A DNA stretch of 20,164 nt. Origin: an uncultured Eubacteriales bacterium (lineage in GTDB: Bacteria > Bacillota > Clostridia > Oscillospirales > Oscillospiraceae). Below are positions 12,905-20,164 of the stretch, piece by piece; within the stretch, counting starts at the first letter, position 1, and every line of letters starts with the position of its first letter. Below the pieces are notes generated by a model. That model worked only from the letters and a program-made list of their open reading frames with translations. It made no database searches and had not been told where the DNA came from. Made by a program: the position numbers and the translations under genes. The stretch is from positions 1-20,164 of the forward strand of contig URDK01000045.1 of assembly GCA_900546485.1 (NCBI GenBank), written 5' to 3'.

Positions 12905-14851
12905 ATGAAATACGAAAAGCTGTTTCAAAAAGGAAAGATAGGCAAGCTCGAGCTGCCGAACCGAGTCGTTATGACCGCCATGGGAACCATGCTGGGCGAC
13001 TGGAACGGCTGCAGCACCCCCGAACAGGTGCGCTTTTATGAGGAGAGGGCCAAGGGCGGCTGCGGACTCATCATTCCCGAGTTCACCTCCGTCGATCCCG
13101 ACAGCGGCCACTGCAACCGCATCCAGCTCGGCATTTATGACGCGAGACAGATAAGGAGCATAGAGGATATCTGCGACGCGGTCCACCGCCACGGCTCAAA
13201 AATTTTTGTCCAGCTTCACCACGGCGGCCGCGAGGCGCCCCCGGCCATCAACGGCGGCAGGCAGGCCATGGCCCCCAGCGTGGAGCTCAACAGCGTCGTC
13301 GGACGCGACACCATCATGCCGCGCGAGATGACCATTGAGGACATCGACCGTCTTGTCGGCCTCTTCATCCAGGCCGCCGTCAATGCCGAGGCCGCGGGAG
13401 CGGACGGCGTTGAGATACACGGTGCGCACGGCTACCTGCTGCAGCAGTTCATGAGCCCCTACACCAACAAGCGCACCGACGAATACGGCGGAAGCATGGA
13501 GAACCGCTGCCGCTTCATGGTGCGCATACTCAAGGGCATCCGCGAGGCTGTGAGCCCCAACTTCGTCGTCGGCGCCCGCATAAACGGCAACGACTTCGTC
13601 GAGGGCGGCAACGACCAGGACGCCTGCGTCGAGATAGCCAAGTATCTGGAGCCCTACGTCGATTACTTCAACGTCAGCTGCGGCGTCTACGCCAGCGCGG
13701 CCACGATGATCGAGCCCTGCTACTACGACGAGGCCTGGCGCCGCCCCTTCGTTGAGGCCATCAAGCACGCCGTGAACGTGCCCATCATCGCCGTCAACGC
13801 CCTGCGATATACCGAGACGGCGGAGAAGCTGCTCGAGGAGGGCGTGTGCGACTTTGTCGGCATGAGCCGTATGCACATCGCCGACCCGTACCTGGTCGAG
13901 AAGGCCAAGGCCGGGCGCGAGGACCTCATCCGCAAGTGTCTCAAGTGCATGAACTGCAACAAGTCCGTCGTTGCCGGACGCAACCTGCACTGCGCCATCA
14001 ACCCTGTCGCCGGCCGCGAGACCCACTTCGGCGACGACAAGCTCATCAAGAACGGCAACGGCCGTCCCGTGGCCGTCATCGGCGGCGGTCCGGCCGGTAT
14101 GCAGGCGGCCCTGCTGATGAAAAAGCGCGGCTTCGCCCCCGTGCTCTTTGAGAAGAGCGAGACGCTCGGCGGCAGCGCCATTCTGGCGTCCAAGGCCCCC
14201 AGCAAGCACATGGCTCAGGAGTTCGTGAACACCCAGGCCGCCGAGATGAAGGAGTACGGCATCGAGGTGCACCTGAATACGCCCGCCACGGTGAGCCGCA
14301 TCCGCGCGCTCGACCCCTACTGCGTCATCGTCGCCTGCGGAGGCAATCAGATTGTACCGCGCATCCCCGGCGTTGACAACAAGAACGTCTATTACATAGA
14401 GGACGTGCTGCTCGGCCATGTTCACTTCGAGGGCAAGCGCATCGCCGTCGTCGGCGGCGGCCACGTCGGCCTTGAGGTAGCGCATTTCCTGTGCGCCGAC
14501 AACAAGGTCACCGTCGTCGAGATGCAGAAGGAGGTCGGCACCTCCATCTACCGCACCGCGAAGTACAAGCTGCTCTCCCTGCTCGAGGAGGCCGGTGTCG
14601 AGATCCTCACCGAGCACGCCATTGCAGGCGTGACCGACAGCTCCGCTGTCCTGCGCAAGATGGACAGCGGCGAGAACGTCGAGATCCCTGCCGACGTGGT
14701 GATCATGGCCCTCGGCAATCGTCCCGACACGGCGTATATCGACTCCATAGCCTCTGCGTTTGAGAAGACCGTCGTCATCGGCGACGCCACCAGTGCCGGC
14801 ACCATGGCCGACGCCACCAGGGCCGCCTACGAGAAGTGCTTCTACATCTGA
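12905..14851 (+). CDS. OYE-type NADH:flavin oxidoreductase with [4Fe-4S] and FAD domains (enoate / 2,4-dienoyl-CoA reductase family)
   Basis: A 648-residue multidomain flavoenzyme. Residues 1-340 are the FMN-binding Old Yellow Enzyme barrel, with active-site His172 and His175 ('EIHGAHGYLLQQF') and the 'NKRTDEYGGSMENR' block. Cys345, 348, 351 and 363 form the iron-sulfur motif CX2CX2CX11C. The C-terminal half carries two Rossmann motifs, GGGPAG (393-398) and GGGHVG (517-522), for FAD and NAD(P)H. Relatives include 2,4-dienoyl-CoA reductase, BaiCD/BaiH, cinnamate (enoate) reductases and trimethylamine dehydrogenase. Electrons would pass NADH to FAD to 4Fe-4S to FMN to an activated C=C bond (family knowledge). 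The substrate is unknown; neighbouring SDRs and carriers suggest an unsaturated or carbonyl-containing small molecule. GAGGT at 12894-12898 sets the start. Confidence 0.88.
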   Translation: MKYEKLFQKGKIGKLELPNRVVMTAMGTMLGDWNGCSTPEQVRFYEERAKGGCGLIIPEFTSVDPDSGHCNRIQLGIYDARQIRSIEDICDAVHRHGSKIFVQLHHGGREAPPAINGGRQAMAPSVELNSVVGRDTIMPREMTIEDIDRLVGLFIQAAVNAEAAGADGVEIHGAHGYLLQQFMSPYTNKRTDEYGGSMENRCRFMVRILKGIREAVSPNFVVGARINGNDFVEGGNDQDACVEIAKYLEPYVDYFNVSCGVYASAATMIEPCYYDEAWRRPFVEAIKHAVNVPIIAVNALRYTETAEKLLEEGVCDFVGMSRMHIADPYLVEKAKAGREDLIRKCLKCMNCNKSVVAGRNLHCAINPVAGRETHFGDDKLIKNGNGRPVAVIGGGPAGMQAALLMKKRGFAPVLFEKSETLGGSAILASKAPSKHMAQEFVNTQAAEMKEYGIEVHLNTPATVSRIRALDPYCVIVACGGNQIVPRIPGVDNKNVYYIEDVLLGHVHFEGKRIAVVGGGHVGLEVAHFLCADNKVTVVEMQKEVGTSIYRTAKYKLLSLLEEAGVEILTEHAIAGVTDSSAVLRKMDSGENVEIPADVVIMALGNRPDTAYIDSIASAFEKTVVIGDATSAGTMADATRAAYEKCFYI

Positions 14852-14876
14852 GCTGACAAATAAGCTATTGACCCGG

Positions 14877-14909
14877 GAGCGGGAGGACGGCAGTCCTCCC
14901 GCTCTCTTT
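14877..14909 (+). terminator. Intrinsic terminator after the flavoenzyme gene
   Basis: A perfect 12-bp stem, GAGCGGGAGGAC (14877-14888) with GTCCTCCCGCTC (14893-14904), a GGCA loop and TCTTT after it, 25 bp past the stop codon. Confidence 0.88.
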
Positions 14910-14942
14910 GTATTTCGCGCACTAAATGAGCGCCTCTTTTTG

Positions 14943-14982
14943 CATTCGTGACATTGCCGAGAATTTCACAGTCTTTTATAAT
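14943..14982 (+). promoter_or_regulatory. SDR-MFS promoter with CATTYGTGACAT motif (copy 3)
   Basis: CATTCGTGACAT (14943-14954) begins 34 bp before a perfect -10 TATAAT (14977-14982), the same spacing as at the flavoenzyme promoter. TTGCCG (14954-14959) could be a -35 at 17 bp. Transcription would start near 14990. Confidence 0.68.
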
Positions 14983-15052
14983 TTTGCATGTAGTGAGGAA
15001 TATGTTCCGCCTGAGGTTTCGGCTTCAACGCGAAAAAGAGGAGTGAACATGT

Positions 15053-15829
15053 ATGAAAAACAATATTTTTGACCTTTCCGGTCAGGTGGCCCTTGTCGCC
15101 GGCGGCTCTTCCGGGCTGGGCCTGCAGTTTGCAAAGGCCATGGCCAATGCGGGCGCCAACGTGGCTCTCGTTGCGCGCAGGACCGATAAGCTTGAAGATA
15201 ACGCCAAGCAGATCGCCGCAGAATATGGCGTAGAGGTGTATCCGCATTACATAGACCTGTGCGACGCATCCTCCGTCACGGCCTGCGTTGAGGACGTCAT
15301 TGCCCACTTCGGAAAGATAGACATCCTGGTCAACGCCGGCGGCGTCGGCGGCTCCGGCGACCCCTCGACCATGACCGACGAGCAGTGGTACCACGTTGTG
15401 GACACCGATCTCACTGGCCTCTTCCGCCTTTGCCGCGATGTTGCCAGGCTCTCGATGATCCCCAACAACTACGGCAGGATAGTCAACGTCTCCTCCATAC
15501 ACGGTTTCGTCTCCCGTAAGAATGTGTGGACCGCGCCCTACTGCGCGGCCAAGGGCGGCGTACACATGATGACCAAGGCGCTCGCCAACGACTGGGGCAA
15601 ATACGACATCACCGTCAACTGCATCGCCCCGGGTTACTTCCCCTCCGAGCTCACCGCGGCCTACATCGACTCCGAGTCCTTCACCCAGCTCCACAAGGAC
15701 CGCTGCCCCAAGGGACGCCACGGCAACACCGGCGAGATGGACGGCCTGTGCGTGTATTTCGCCTCTCCCTGCTGCTCCTATACCACCGGTCAGACGGTCG
15801 CCGTTGACGGCGGCTGGACCTGCAACTGA
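15053..15829 (+). CDS. SDR-family NADP-type oxidoreductase (classical)
   Basis: 258 residues, the usual classical SDR length. The cofactor motif is GGSSGLG (17-23), and the basic 'VARRTDK' after beta-2 favours NADP(H). 'LVNAGGVGG' replaces the usual NNAG. Catalytic residues are Ser147/Ser148 ('NVSSIHG') and Tyr163-x3-Lys167 ('YCAAK'), and the end 'TGQTVAVDGGW' is typical. It resembles gluconate 5-dehydrogenase and 3-oxoacyl-ACP reductase-like enzymes, but I cannot assign a substrate. GAGGAG (15038-15043) is 9 bp from the ATG; an out-of-frame ATG at 15049 is ignored. It leads a two-gene unit with the MFS carrier 29 bp downstream. Confidence 0.86.
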   Translation: MKNNIFDLSGQVALVAGGSSGLGLQFAKAMANAGANVALVARRTDKLEDNAKQIAAEYGVEVYPHYIDLCDASSVTACVEDVIAHFGKIDILVNAGGVGGSGDPSTMTDEQWYHVVDTDLTGLFRLCRDVARLSMIPNNYGRIVNVSSIHGFVSRKNVWTAPYCAAKGGVHMMTKALANDWGKYDITVNCIAPGYFPSELTAAYIDSESFTQLHKDRCPKGRHGNTGEMDGLCVYFASPCCSYTTGQTVAVDGGWTCN

Positions 15830-15858
15830 ACTGCCTGCGCAAAAAGAAAGGAGAAAAT

Positions 15859-17139
15859 ATGGCTACCACTCAAAAGACACCGAACCGGACCGGCATACTG
15901 ATCCGCGCTCTCATAATCCTTTTCGTTGGCGGCATGGTCAACTCCGCCGCGGTGTTCGTTAACCCGCTCGCCGAGCAATTCGCCTGGTCGACCGAATCTG
16001 TCGCCGGCGTCATAACCTTCATGGCCACCATGCAAACCCCGGGCCACATCCTCAGCGGATGGATGCTCGGCAAGGTGGGCGCGAAGAAGACCCTCATCAT
16101 CGGCTGCGTCCTTCTGGGCCTGGCCTTCGTGCTCTCCGGTCTGGTGCCCGCGGGCGCTCCCTGGCTGCTGTACGTCACCTTCAGCGTGTTCCAGGGCCTG
16201 GGCGTCGGCTTCACCTACACCGGCGCGACCTACTGCGCCACCGGCTGGTATCCCGACAAGCGCGGTCTCGCCTCCGGCCTCTGCATGGCCCTCAACGGCG
16301 GCTCCGCCACCTTCCTGGCCCCGCTGGTCGTGAAGCTCATCGACGTCGCCGGCATCACCGCCGCCCTCTACATAATCGGCGCTGGCGTCATCATCATTGG
16401 CATAGTCTCCTCCATCGGCCTGCGCACCGCCCCCAGCGGCTACATCCCCGAGGGCTGGCAGCAGAAGGCCAGCGCAGATGACAGCAAAATAAAGGCCACC
16501 CAGCTCGAGAGCCTTACCCCTGCACAGGTCATAAAGACCCGCGCCTACTGGCACCTGTTCCTGGGCTACGGCCTCTTCCCGACCCTCTACATCATCTGCT
16601 ATCCCCGCTTCTCCGTACTCATCTCCGACGCCGGCTACTCCGTGGCCGCTGCCACCCTCGGCGTCTCGATTTACAGCATCTCCAACGTCCTGAGCCGCTT
16701 CCTCTTCGGCGCGCTGATTGACAAGATTGGCTACCGCAAGGTGTACACCCTCTGCGGCGTGTGCTGCGTGGCCTCCGCTGTGTGCCTTATGTTTGCAAAC
16801 AGCCTCTTCATGTTCTACGCAGCCTACGTCCTGCTGGCCTTCGGCTTCGGCCCGACCAACAGCTGCCACCCCGTGGCCGTACAGGAGACCTTCGGCTCCA
16901 AGTACGCCGGCGGCATCTTCGGCGTCTGCATGCTGGGCTACATGCTGATCTGCACCATCATCTCCCCCCGCATCAGCTCCGCCCTCGTTTCCTCCACCGG
17001 CAGCTACACCGCCTCCATGATATTCGCCATAGTTGCCTGCGTGGCGGCCGTCGCCGTTTACACCACCATTCCCATGCCCAAGAGGCGCACCCTCGCCGAA
17101 GTCGAGGCCGAGGAAGGCGCCAAGTCGGAGAAGGCCTGA
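15859..17139 (+). CDS. MFS transporter, OFA (oxalate/formate antiporter-like) family
   Basis: A 426-residue membrane protein with about 12 transmembrane segments in two halves. The central loop contains 'PSGYIPEGW' (192-200), close to the PPGYxPxGW signature I associate with OFA-family carboxylate carriers. 'GKVGAKK' and 'DKIGYRK' are the usual cytoplasmic loop motifs between helices 2-3 and 8-9, and 'GWYPDKRGLASG' follows helix 4. AAAGGAG lies 6 bp before the ATG. In an operon with an SDR, it probably imports the substrate or exports the product, likely a small organic acid (inference). The end is charged ('EVEAEEGAKSEKA'). Confidence 0.85.
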   Translation: MATTQKTPNRTGILIRALIILFVGGMVNSAAVFVNPLAEQFAWSTESVAGVITFMATMQTPGHILSGWMLGKVGAKKTLIIGCVLLGLAFVLSGLVPAGAPWLLYVTFSVFQGLGVGFTYTGATYCATGWYPDKRGLASGLCMALNGGSATFLAPLVVKLIDVAGITAALYIIGAGVIIIGIVSSIGLRTAPSGYIPEGWQQKASADDSKIKATQLESLTPAQVIKTRAYWHLFLGYGLFPTLYIICYPRFSVLISDAGYSVAAATLGVSIYSISNVLSRFLFGALIDKIGYRKVYTLCGVCCVASAVCLMFANSLFMFYAAYVLLAFGFGPTNSCHPVAVQETFGSKYAGGIFGVCMLGYMLICTIISPRISSALVSSTGSYTASMIFAIVACVAAVAVYTTIPMPKRRTLAEVEAEEGAKSEKA

Positions 17140-17162
17140 GCATTTCAGCTTCAGCTCAGCTC

Positions 17163-17205
17163 GTGGGAACAGTCGCGCTCTGCGCGATTGTTCCCACTAA
17201 TTTTG
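17163..17205 (+). terminator. Hairpin terminator between MFS and GntP-family genes
   Basis: A 15-bp stem with one G-T pair (17163-17177 with 17183-17197; arms GTGGGAACAGTCGCG and CGCGATTGTTCCCAC), a CTCTG loop and then TAATTTTG. It lies only 25-33 bp before the next gene, and no promoter is visible in that gap, so it may act as a partial terminator that lowers expression of the downstream permease. Confidence 0.78.
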
Positions 17206-17229
17206 CGGAAAAGATAAGGAGCGTTGTTT

Positions 17230-18543
17230 GTGGGTATTATAGGCTGTCTGCTCGGATTTCTGATAGTCATCATTTTCTGCTATAAGGACTGGTCCGTCTA
17301 CATAGCGACCATAGTAGGCGCGGCCGTGGTAATGCTTTTCAACTGGCTGCCGTTTATAGACACCCTGACCGGCGCGTTCATAGACGGCATGTTCGTCCCC
17401 ATCAAGAGCTTTTTCTTCATACTGCTGTTCGGCAATATACAGGCGAAGATATACTCCGTCAGCGGAGCGGCCTACGCCATCGCCGACACGATCATGTCGT
17501 CCCTGCTCAAGCCCGGGGCCAGCAACACACGGAAGAACGTCATAGCCATTTCTGTGCTGCTGGTGATCGGCATAGTACTGTGCATGGGTGGTATAAACGC
17601 CAGCGTGTTCATAGTGCTCATGTACCCCATCGCGCTGACCATATTCGAGCACTGCGACATTCCCAAGCGGTTCATTCTGGGCGTCCTCGGCGCCTGTTCA
17701 TATACGTTCACTCTCACCATGCCCGGCAGCCTGCAGGTAACCAACGTGGCCGCTATGAGCGCGCTCGGCACGAGCGCCGGCGTCGCGGCAGTTCCCGGCC
17801 TCGTGGGCGCGGCCGTAGAGATCGTTGTCATCATCGTCCTGCTGAACATTTTCATCAACAAGGCGCGTGCTCGCGGAGAGCATTTCGAACTGCATCCCCT
17901 TGACCCGCACTATGACGAGAATTCACCGAGACCCAAGTTCATAGTTGCCATTTTGCCGCTCATCATTCTGTTCATTCTTTTCAATGTTGTAGGCGTTGAT
18001 ATCAACATCTGTATAATAATCAGCGTTGTTGTATCCATCGCGCTTTTCTGGAATCAGCTCAAAGATTCCAGCATCCGTGAGCTGCTCAGCACCGGCGCGG
18101 CGGAATCGATACACATGTCGATGACCGTGGCCGCGATATGCGGCTTCGCCGGCGTCGTGACCAACACCGAGGCCTTCACCTCCATGCTCAACGCGATCGT
18201 CAGCATAGATATGTCGCCCATGCTGATATGCGCGATCGTCGTGGCGGTCATGTGCATGCTCACCGGCGGCTCGTCCACCGGCCAGCTCATCTCTCTGCCG
18301 CTCATAGCGCCGAAGCTGATGGAGCTGGGCCTGAGCGCGGGCGCCATCCACCGCATTGGCTGCTTCGCGGCTACCACGCTGGATTCGCTGCCGTACTCCG
18401 GCGCCATACTCATGCTGCTCCCGCTTTGCCGCATGAAGCTCAGAGAGGTCTACCCGCCGCTGTTCATAACTACGGTTGTGGCCACGACCTGCGGCACCGC
18501 CGCCGTCATCATAACCTGCGCCCTCTTCCCGGGGCTGACCTGA
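17230..18543 (+). CDS. GntP-family permease (ion transporter superfamily)
   Basis: About 437 residues and strongly hydrophobic, with some 11-12 transmembrane segments. The C-terminal 'GGSSTGQLISLPLIAP' (346 on) and 'IHRIGCFAATTLDSLPYSGA' (373 on) are the conserved helical-hairpin motifs of GntP-type gluconate/hydroxybutyrate permeases. It should import a hydroxy- or sugar-acid with protons or sodium. The GTG at 17230 is preferred because AAGGAG (17216-17221) lies 8 bp before it; the TTG at 17224 is too close. Codons are less GC-biased than in the preceding MFS gene. Substrate unknown; a link to the nearby SDRs is inferred from position only. Confidence 0.8.
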   Translation: MGIIGCLLGFLIVIIFCYKDWSVYIATIVGAAVVMLFNWLPFIDTLTGAFIDGMFVPIKSFFFILLFGNIQAKIYSVSGAAYAIADTIMSSLLKPGASNTRKNVIAISVLLVIGIVLCMGGINASVFIVLMYPIALTIFEHCDIPKRFILGVLGACSYTFTLTMPGSLQVTNVAAMSALGTSAGVAAVPGLVGAAVEIVVIIVLLNIFINKARARGEHFELHPLDPHYDENSPRPKFIVAILPLIILFILFNVVGVDINICIIISVVVSIALFWNQLKDSSIRELLSTGAAESIHMSMTVAAICGFAGVVTNTEAFTSMLNAIVSIDMSPMLICAIVVAVMCMLTGGSSTGQLISLPLIAPKLMELGLSAGAIHRIGCFAATTLDSLPYSGAILMLLPLCRMKLREVYPPLFITTVVATTCGTAAVIITCALFPGLT

Positions 18544-18598
18544 TTCCATAATACTTGTCAAGGCGCACGTTTGCTTTTTTACGGCCGCCGCACAGTAT

Positions 18599-18639
18599 AA
18601 GGACCCATTGCGGAATTATTTTCCACAATGGGTCCTTTT
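18599..18639 (+). terminator. Intrinsic terminator after the GntP-family gene
   Basis: AAGGACCCATTG (18599-18610) pairs with CAATGGGTCCTT (18626-18637). A few inner pairs follow around an AT-rich loop, and TTTT ends it (18636-18639). It lies 56 bp after the permease stop and 39 bp before the end of the opposing kinase gene. Confidence 0.85.
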
Positions 18640-18677
18640 GATATGGTCTTGAATAACCCGGGACGATTTGGCTTCGT

Positions 18678-20164
18678 TCAGGAGGCACGGCCCGTATCCA
18701 GAGGCAGGCGCAGCGTGAAGGTGCTGCCCGAACCGGGCTTGGACTCGGCCTCGGCGCTGCCGCCGTGCTCCAGAGCGAAGGTGCGCACGATGTAGAGGCC
18801 CAGGCCCTCGCCGCTGTTGTCGGGGCGGCGGGTGAAGCCGCGCTCGAATACGTGGGGCAGGTCCTCGGGCGCTATGCCGCAGCCCGTATCGCTCACACGG
18901 ATGACCGCGTATCCGCCTTCGCGCCGCAGCGAGAGCGTTATGCGGCCCCCGGGCGGCGTAAAGGAAAGGGCGTTGTAGCAGAGGTTTTCCAGCGCGGCAC
19001 GCAGCTGGAGCTCAGCGGCGGAGACGTAAAGCTCCTCTTTTGAGAGGTCAAGGCAGAAGCGCTGGCCCGCAAGCTCGATGTCCGGGCGATTGCTCTCGTA
19101 AAAGCCGCGCAGAAAAGCGGCGAGCTCAAGCCGGTCTGCGCTTGCAGCCGCACGCTCCGAGCGGGAGAAGTCCTGCAGCAGTCCAAACCTGTCCTCCACA
19201 GCATCCACACGCTCGGAGAGAGCGTCGAGGCAGGCGGCGGTCTCATCGTCGAGCGCCACACCGCTGCTGCGCACGAGGTCGGCGTAGCTGCGGAGCGCCG
19301 AGAGGGGGTTCTTCAGATCGTGGACGAGGGCGGCAAGGAGCTCTCGCCGCTCGTTCAGCAGCGTTTCCAGCGCGGAGGTCTTGCGCTCGACCTCCTCGCT
19401 CAAGTGCGCGTTCAGACGGCGATTTTCGCTGACCAGCAGCATTTCCCTGCGCACCATCAGCGCCGCAAAGCCGGCCACCAGCACAAAGCCGCCGAATTCC
19501 TCCGGCCAAGCGCCGCGCGCGGGCTCGAGATAGCCCACTGTAAGCGCCGACACCGCGCACAGCAGACCGTAAAGTCCCGCGGAGCAGAGAAGATACCTGC
19601 CCAGAAGAACGCGCGCCCGAAGGGCCCGGGCTGAGAGCAGGATCAGATAAACTCCGGCCAGCAATTTCCAAACGGAAAGCAGCAAACCGTAGGAGTTGAT
19701 AAGAAGCGGCGCGTGTGGTAGGATAAAAACCGGAAATACCACACATGCGGCACACATCGCCGCAGCAGCGGGAACTGCGGCCCGACGATGATAGCCGGTG
19801 CGCGCAGAACCGGTGAGTTCGCCGGCGAGCATTATGGCGCAAAGCAGCACCACCGCGGCGCAGAGATCCTCGAGCGCATAGAGCGGCCTGACGGCTGGAA
19901 CGCCCAGCGCGCGGAGAAAGGGATAGCTCATGCGCAGCGCATAGGCCGTACACAGCAGCCCCAAAAGCCGGGCCAACCTGTTCCGGCTCAGCACCCAGAG
20001 CGCGAGATTCGAGAGCGCGGCTGCCAGCGACGCGAAGCAGAGCAGCCCGTACACCGTCAGCCTCGCGGATATCAGCCGGGCAATCGCACCCGGCGTCCCC
20101 ACGGCGGGCGGGTAGTACATGCCGGAGTAGTAGTGCGTATAGTTGGCGCACTGTATGATTATCT
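18678..20164 (-). CDS. Sensor histidine kinase with 7TMR-DISM-like membrane sensor (5' end outside window)
   Basis: The frame is open from the TGA at 18680-18678 to the window edge, so the gene is truncated here at its N-terminus; Met at 20120 is internal. The first visible residues, 'IIIQCANYTHYYSGMYYPPA', resemble the end of the extracellular 7TMR-DISM sensor domain. About seven hydrophobic segments follow, then a coiled coil ('ENRRLNAHLSEEVERKTSAL'). The kinase core has an H-box 'LVHDLKNPLSALRSY' (His codon 19322-19320), N-box 'ENLCYNAL', G1 'VSDTGCGIAPEDL' and G2 'GEGLGLYIV'. It should autophosphorylate on His and signal to a response regulator, which is not in view. The gene sits tail-to-tail with the GntP permease; a functional link is not shown. 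Confidence 0.85.
   Translation of the reverse strand, partial: IIIQCANYTHYYSGMYYPPAVGTPGAIARLISARLTVYGLLCFASLAAALSNLALWVLSRNRLARLLGLLCTAYALRMSYPFLRALGVPAVRPLYALEDLCAAVVLLCAIMLAGELTGSARTGYHRRAAVPAAAAMCAACVVFPVFILPHAPLLINSYGLLLSVWKLLAGVYLILLSARALRARVLLGRYLLCSAGLYGLLCAVSALTVGYLEPARGAWPEEFGGFVLVAGFAALMVRREMLLVSENRRLNAHLSEEVERKTSALETLLNERRELLAALVHDLKNPLSALRSYADLVRSSGVALDDETAACLDALSERVDAVEDRFGLLQDFSRSERAAASADRLELAAFLRGFYESNRPDIELAGQRFCLDLSKEELYVSAAELQLRAALENLCYNALSFTPPGGRITLSLRREGGYAVIRVSDTGCGIAPEDLPHVFERGFTRRPDNSGEGLGLYIVRTFALEHGGSAEAESKPGSGSTFTLRLPLDTGRAS

Noticed and set aside
13196..14617. Minus-strand ORF of 473 codons opposite the flavoenzyme gene
   Set aside because: It is a shadow of the + strand reading frame with no recognisable motif and no ribosome site.
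15053..17139. Bile-acid (bai) operon made of the OYE-like enzyme, SDRs and MFS carrier
   Set aside because: The gene types are similar, but no bai CoA ligase, dehydratase or CoA-transferase is present in the locus, and the carrier looks OFA-like; the evidence does not support the name.
1..20164. Mobile elements, CRISPR arrays, tRNA or rRNA genes
   Set aside because: I looked for transposase or integrase motifs, regular repeat-spacer patterns, and tRNA/rRNA signatures and saw none.

Overview
The window is GC-rich (about 60%), and its closely packed genes carry strong AGGAGG-type ribosome binding sites. They encode ferredoxin-linked 2-oxoacid oxidation, CoA transfer, D-2-hydroxyacid dehydrogenase, branched-chain amino acid uptake, an Old-Yellow-Enzyme-type iron-sulfur flavoenzyme and a PucR-type regulator. 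Together these fit an anaerobic, amino-acid- or organic-acid-fermenting gut Clostridium relative of the Oscillospiraceae kind. That placement rests on gene content and codon style, not on a marker gene.

Region 1 (1-3456, + strand) is the tail of a 2-oxoacid:ferredoxin oxidoreductase operon: beta-subunit end, ferredoxin-like delta subunit and gamma subunit. A succinyl-CoA:acetate-type CoA-transferase and a D-2-hydroxyacid dehydrogenase follow, and a strong hairpin closes the run. A 2-oxoacid could be oxidised to acyl-CoA with reduced ferredoxin, the CoA moved to another acid, and surplus 2-oxoacid reduced to a 2-hydroxyacid to balance redox. A P-loop NTPase of unknown role (3477-4184, - strand) sits next to it.

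Region 2 (4423-9865, + strand) is a complete livKHMGF ABC importer operon with an unusual leader. A sigma-A-like promoter is followed by a 96-codon ORF whose end is packed with Ile/Leu/Val codons (18 of 24 residues), then a very strong intrinsic terminator, then livK. This looks like ribosome-mediated attenuation in response to branched-chain amino acids, and I consider it the most interesting signal in the window.

Region 3 (9930-18640) looks like an inducible catabolic locus of unknown substrate: an NAD-type SDR with its own promoter; a convergent PucR-like regulator; a 360-bp divergent control region; an OYE/TMADH-like flavin and 4Fe-4S enzyme; a second SDR with an OFA-type MFS carrier; and a GntP-family permease. 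A 12-base motif, CATTYGTGACAT, lies exactly 34 bp upstream of the -10 start both at the flavoenzyme gene and at the SDR-MFS unit, which suggests one regulator controls both.

Region 4 (18678 to the window end, - strand) is a 7TMR-DISM-like sensor histidine kinase. It is cut by the window edge and no response regulator is visible.
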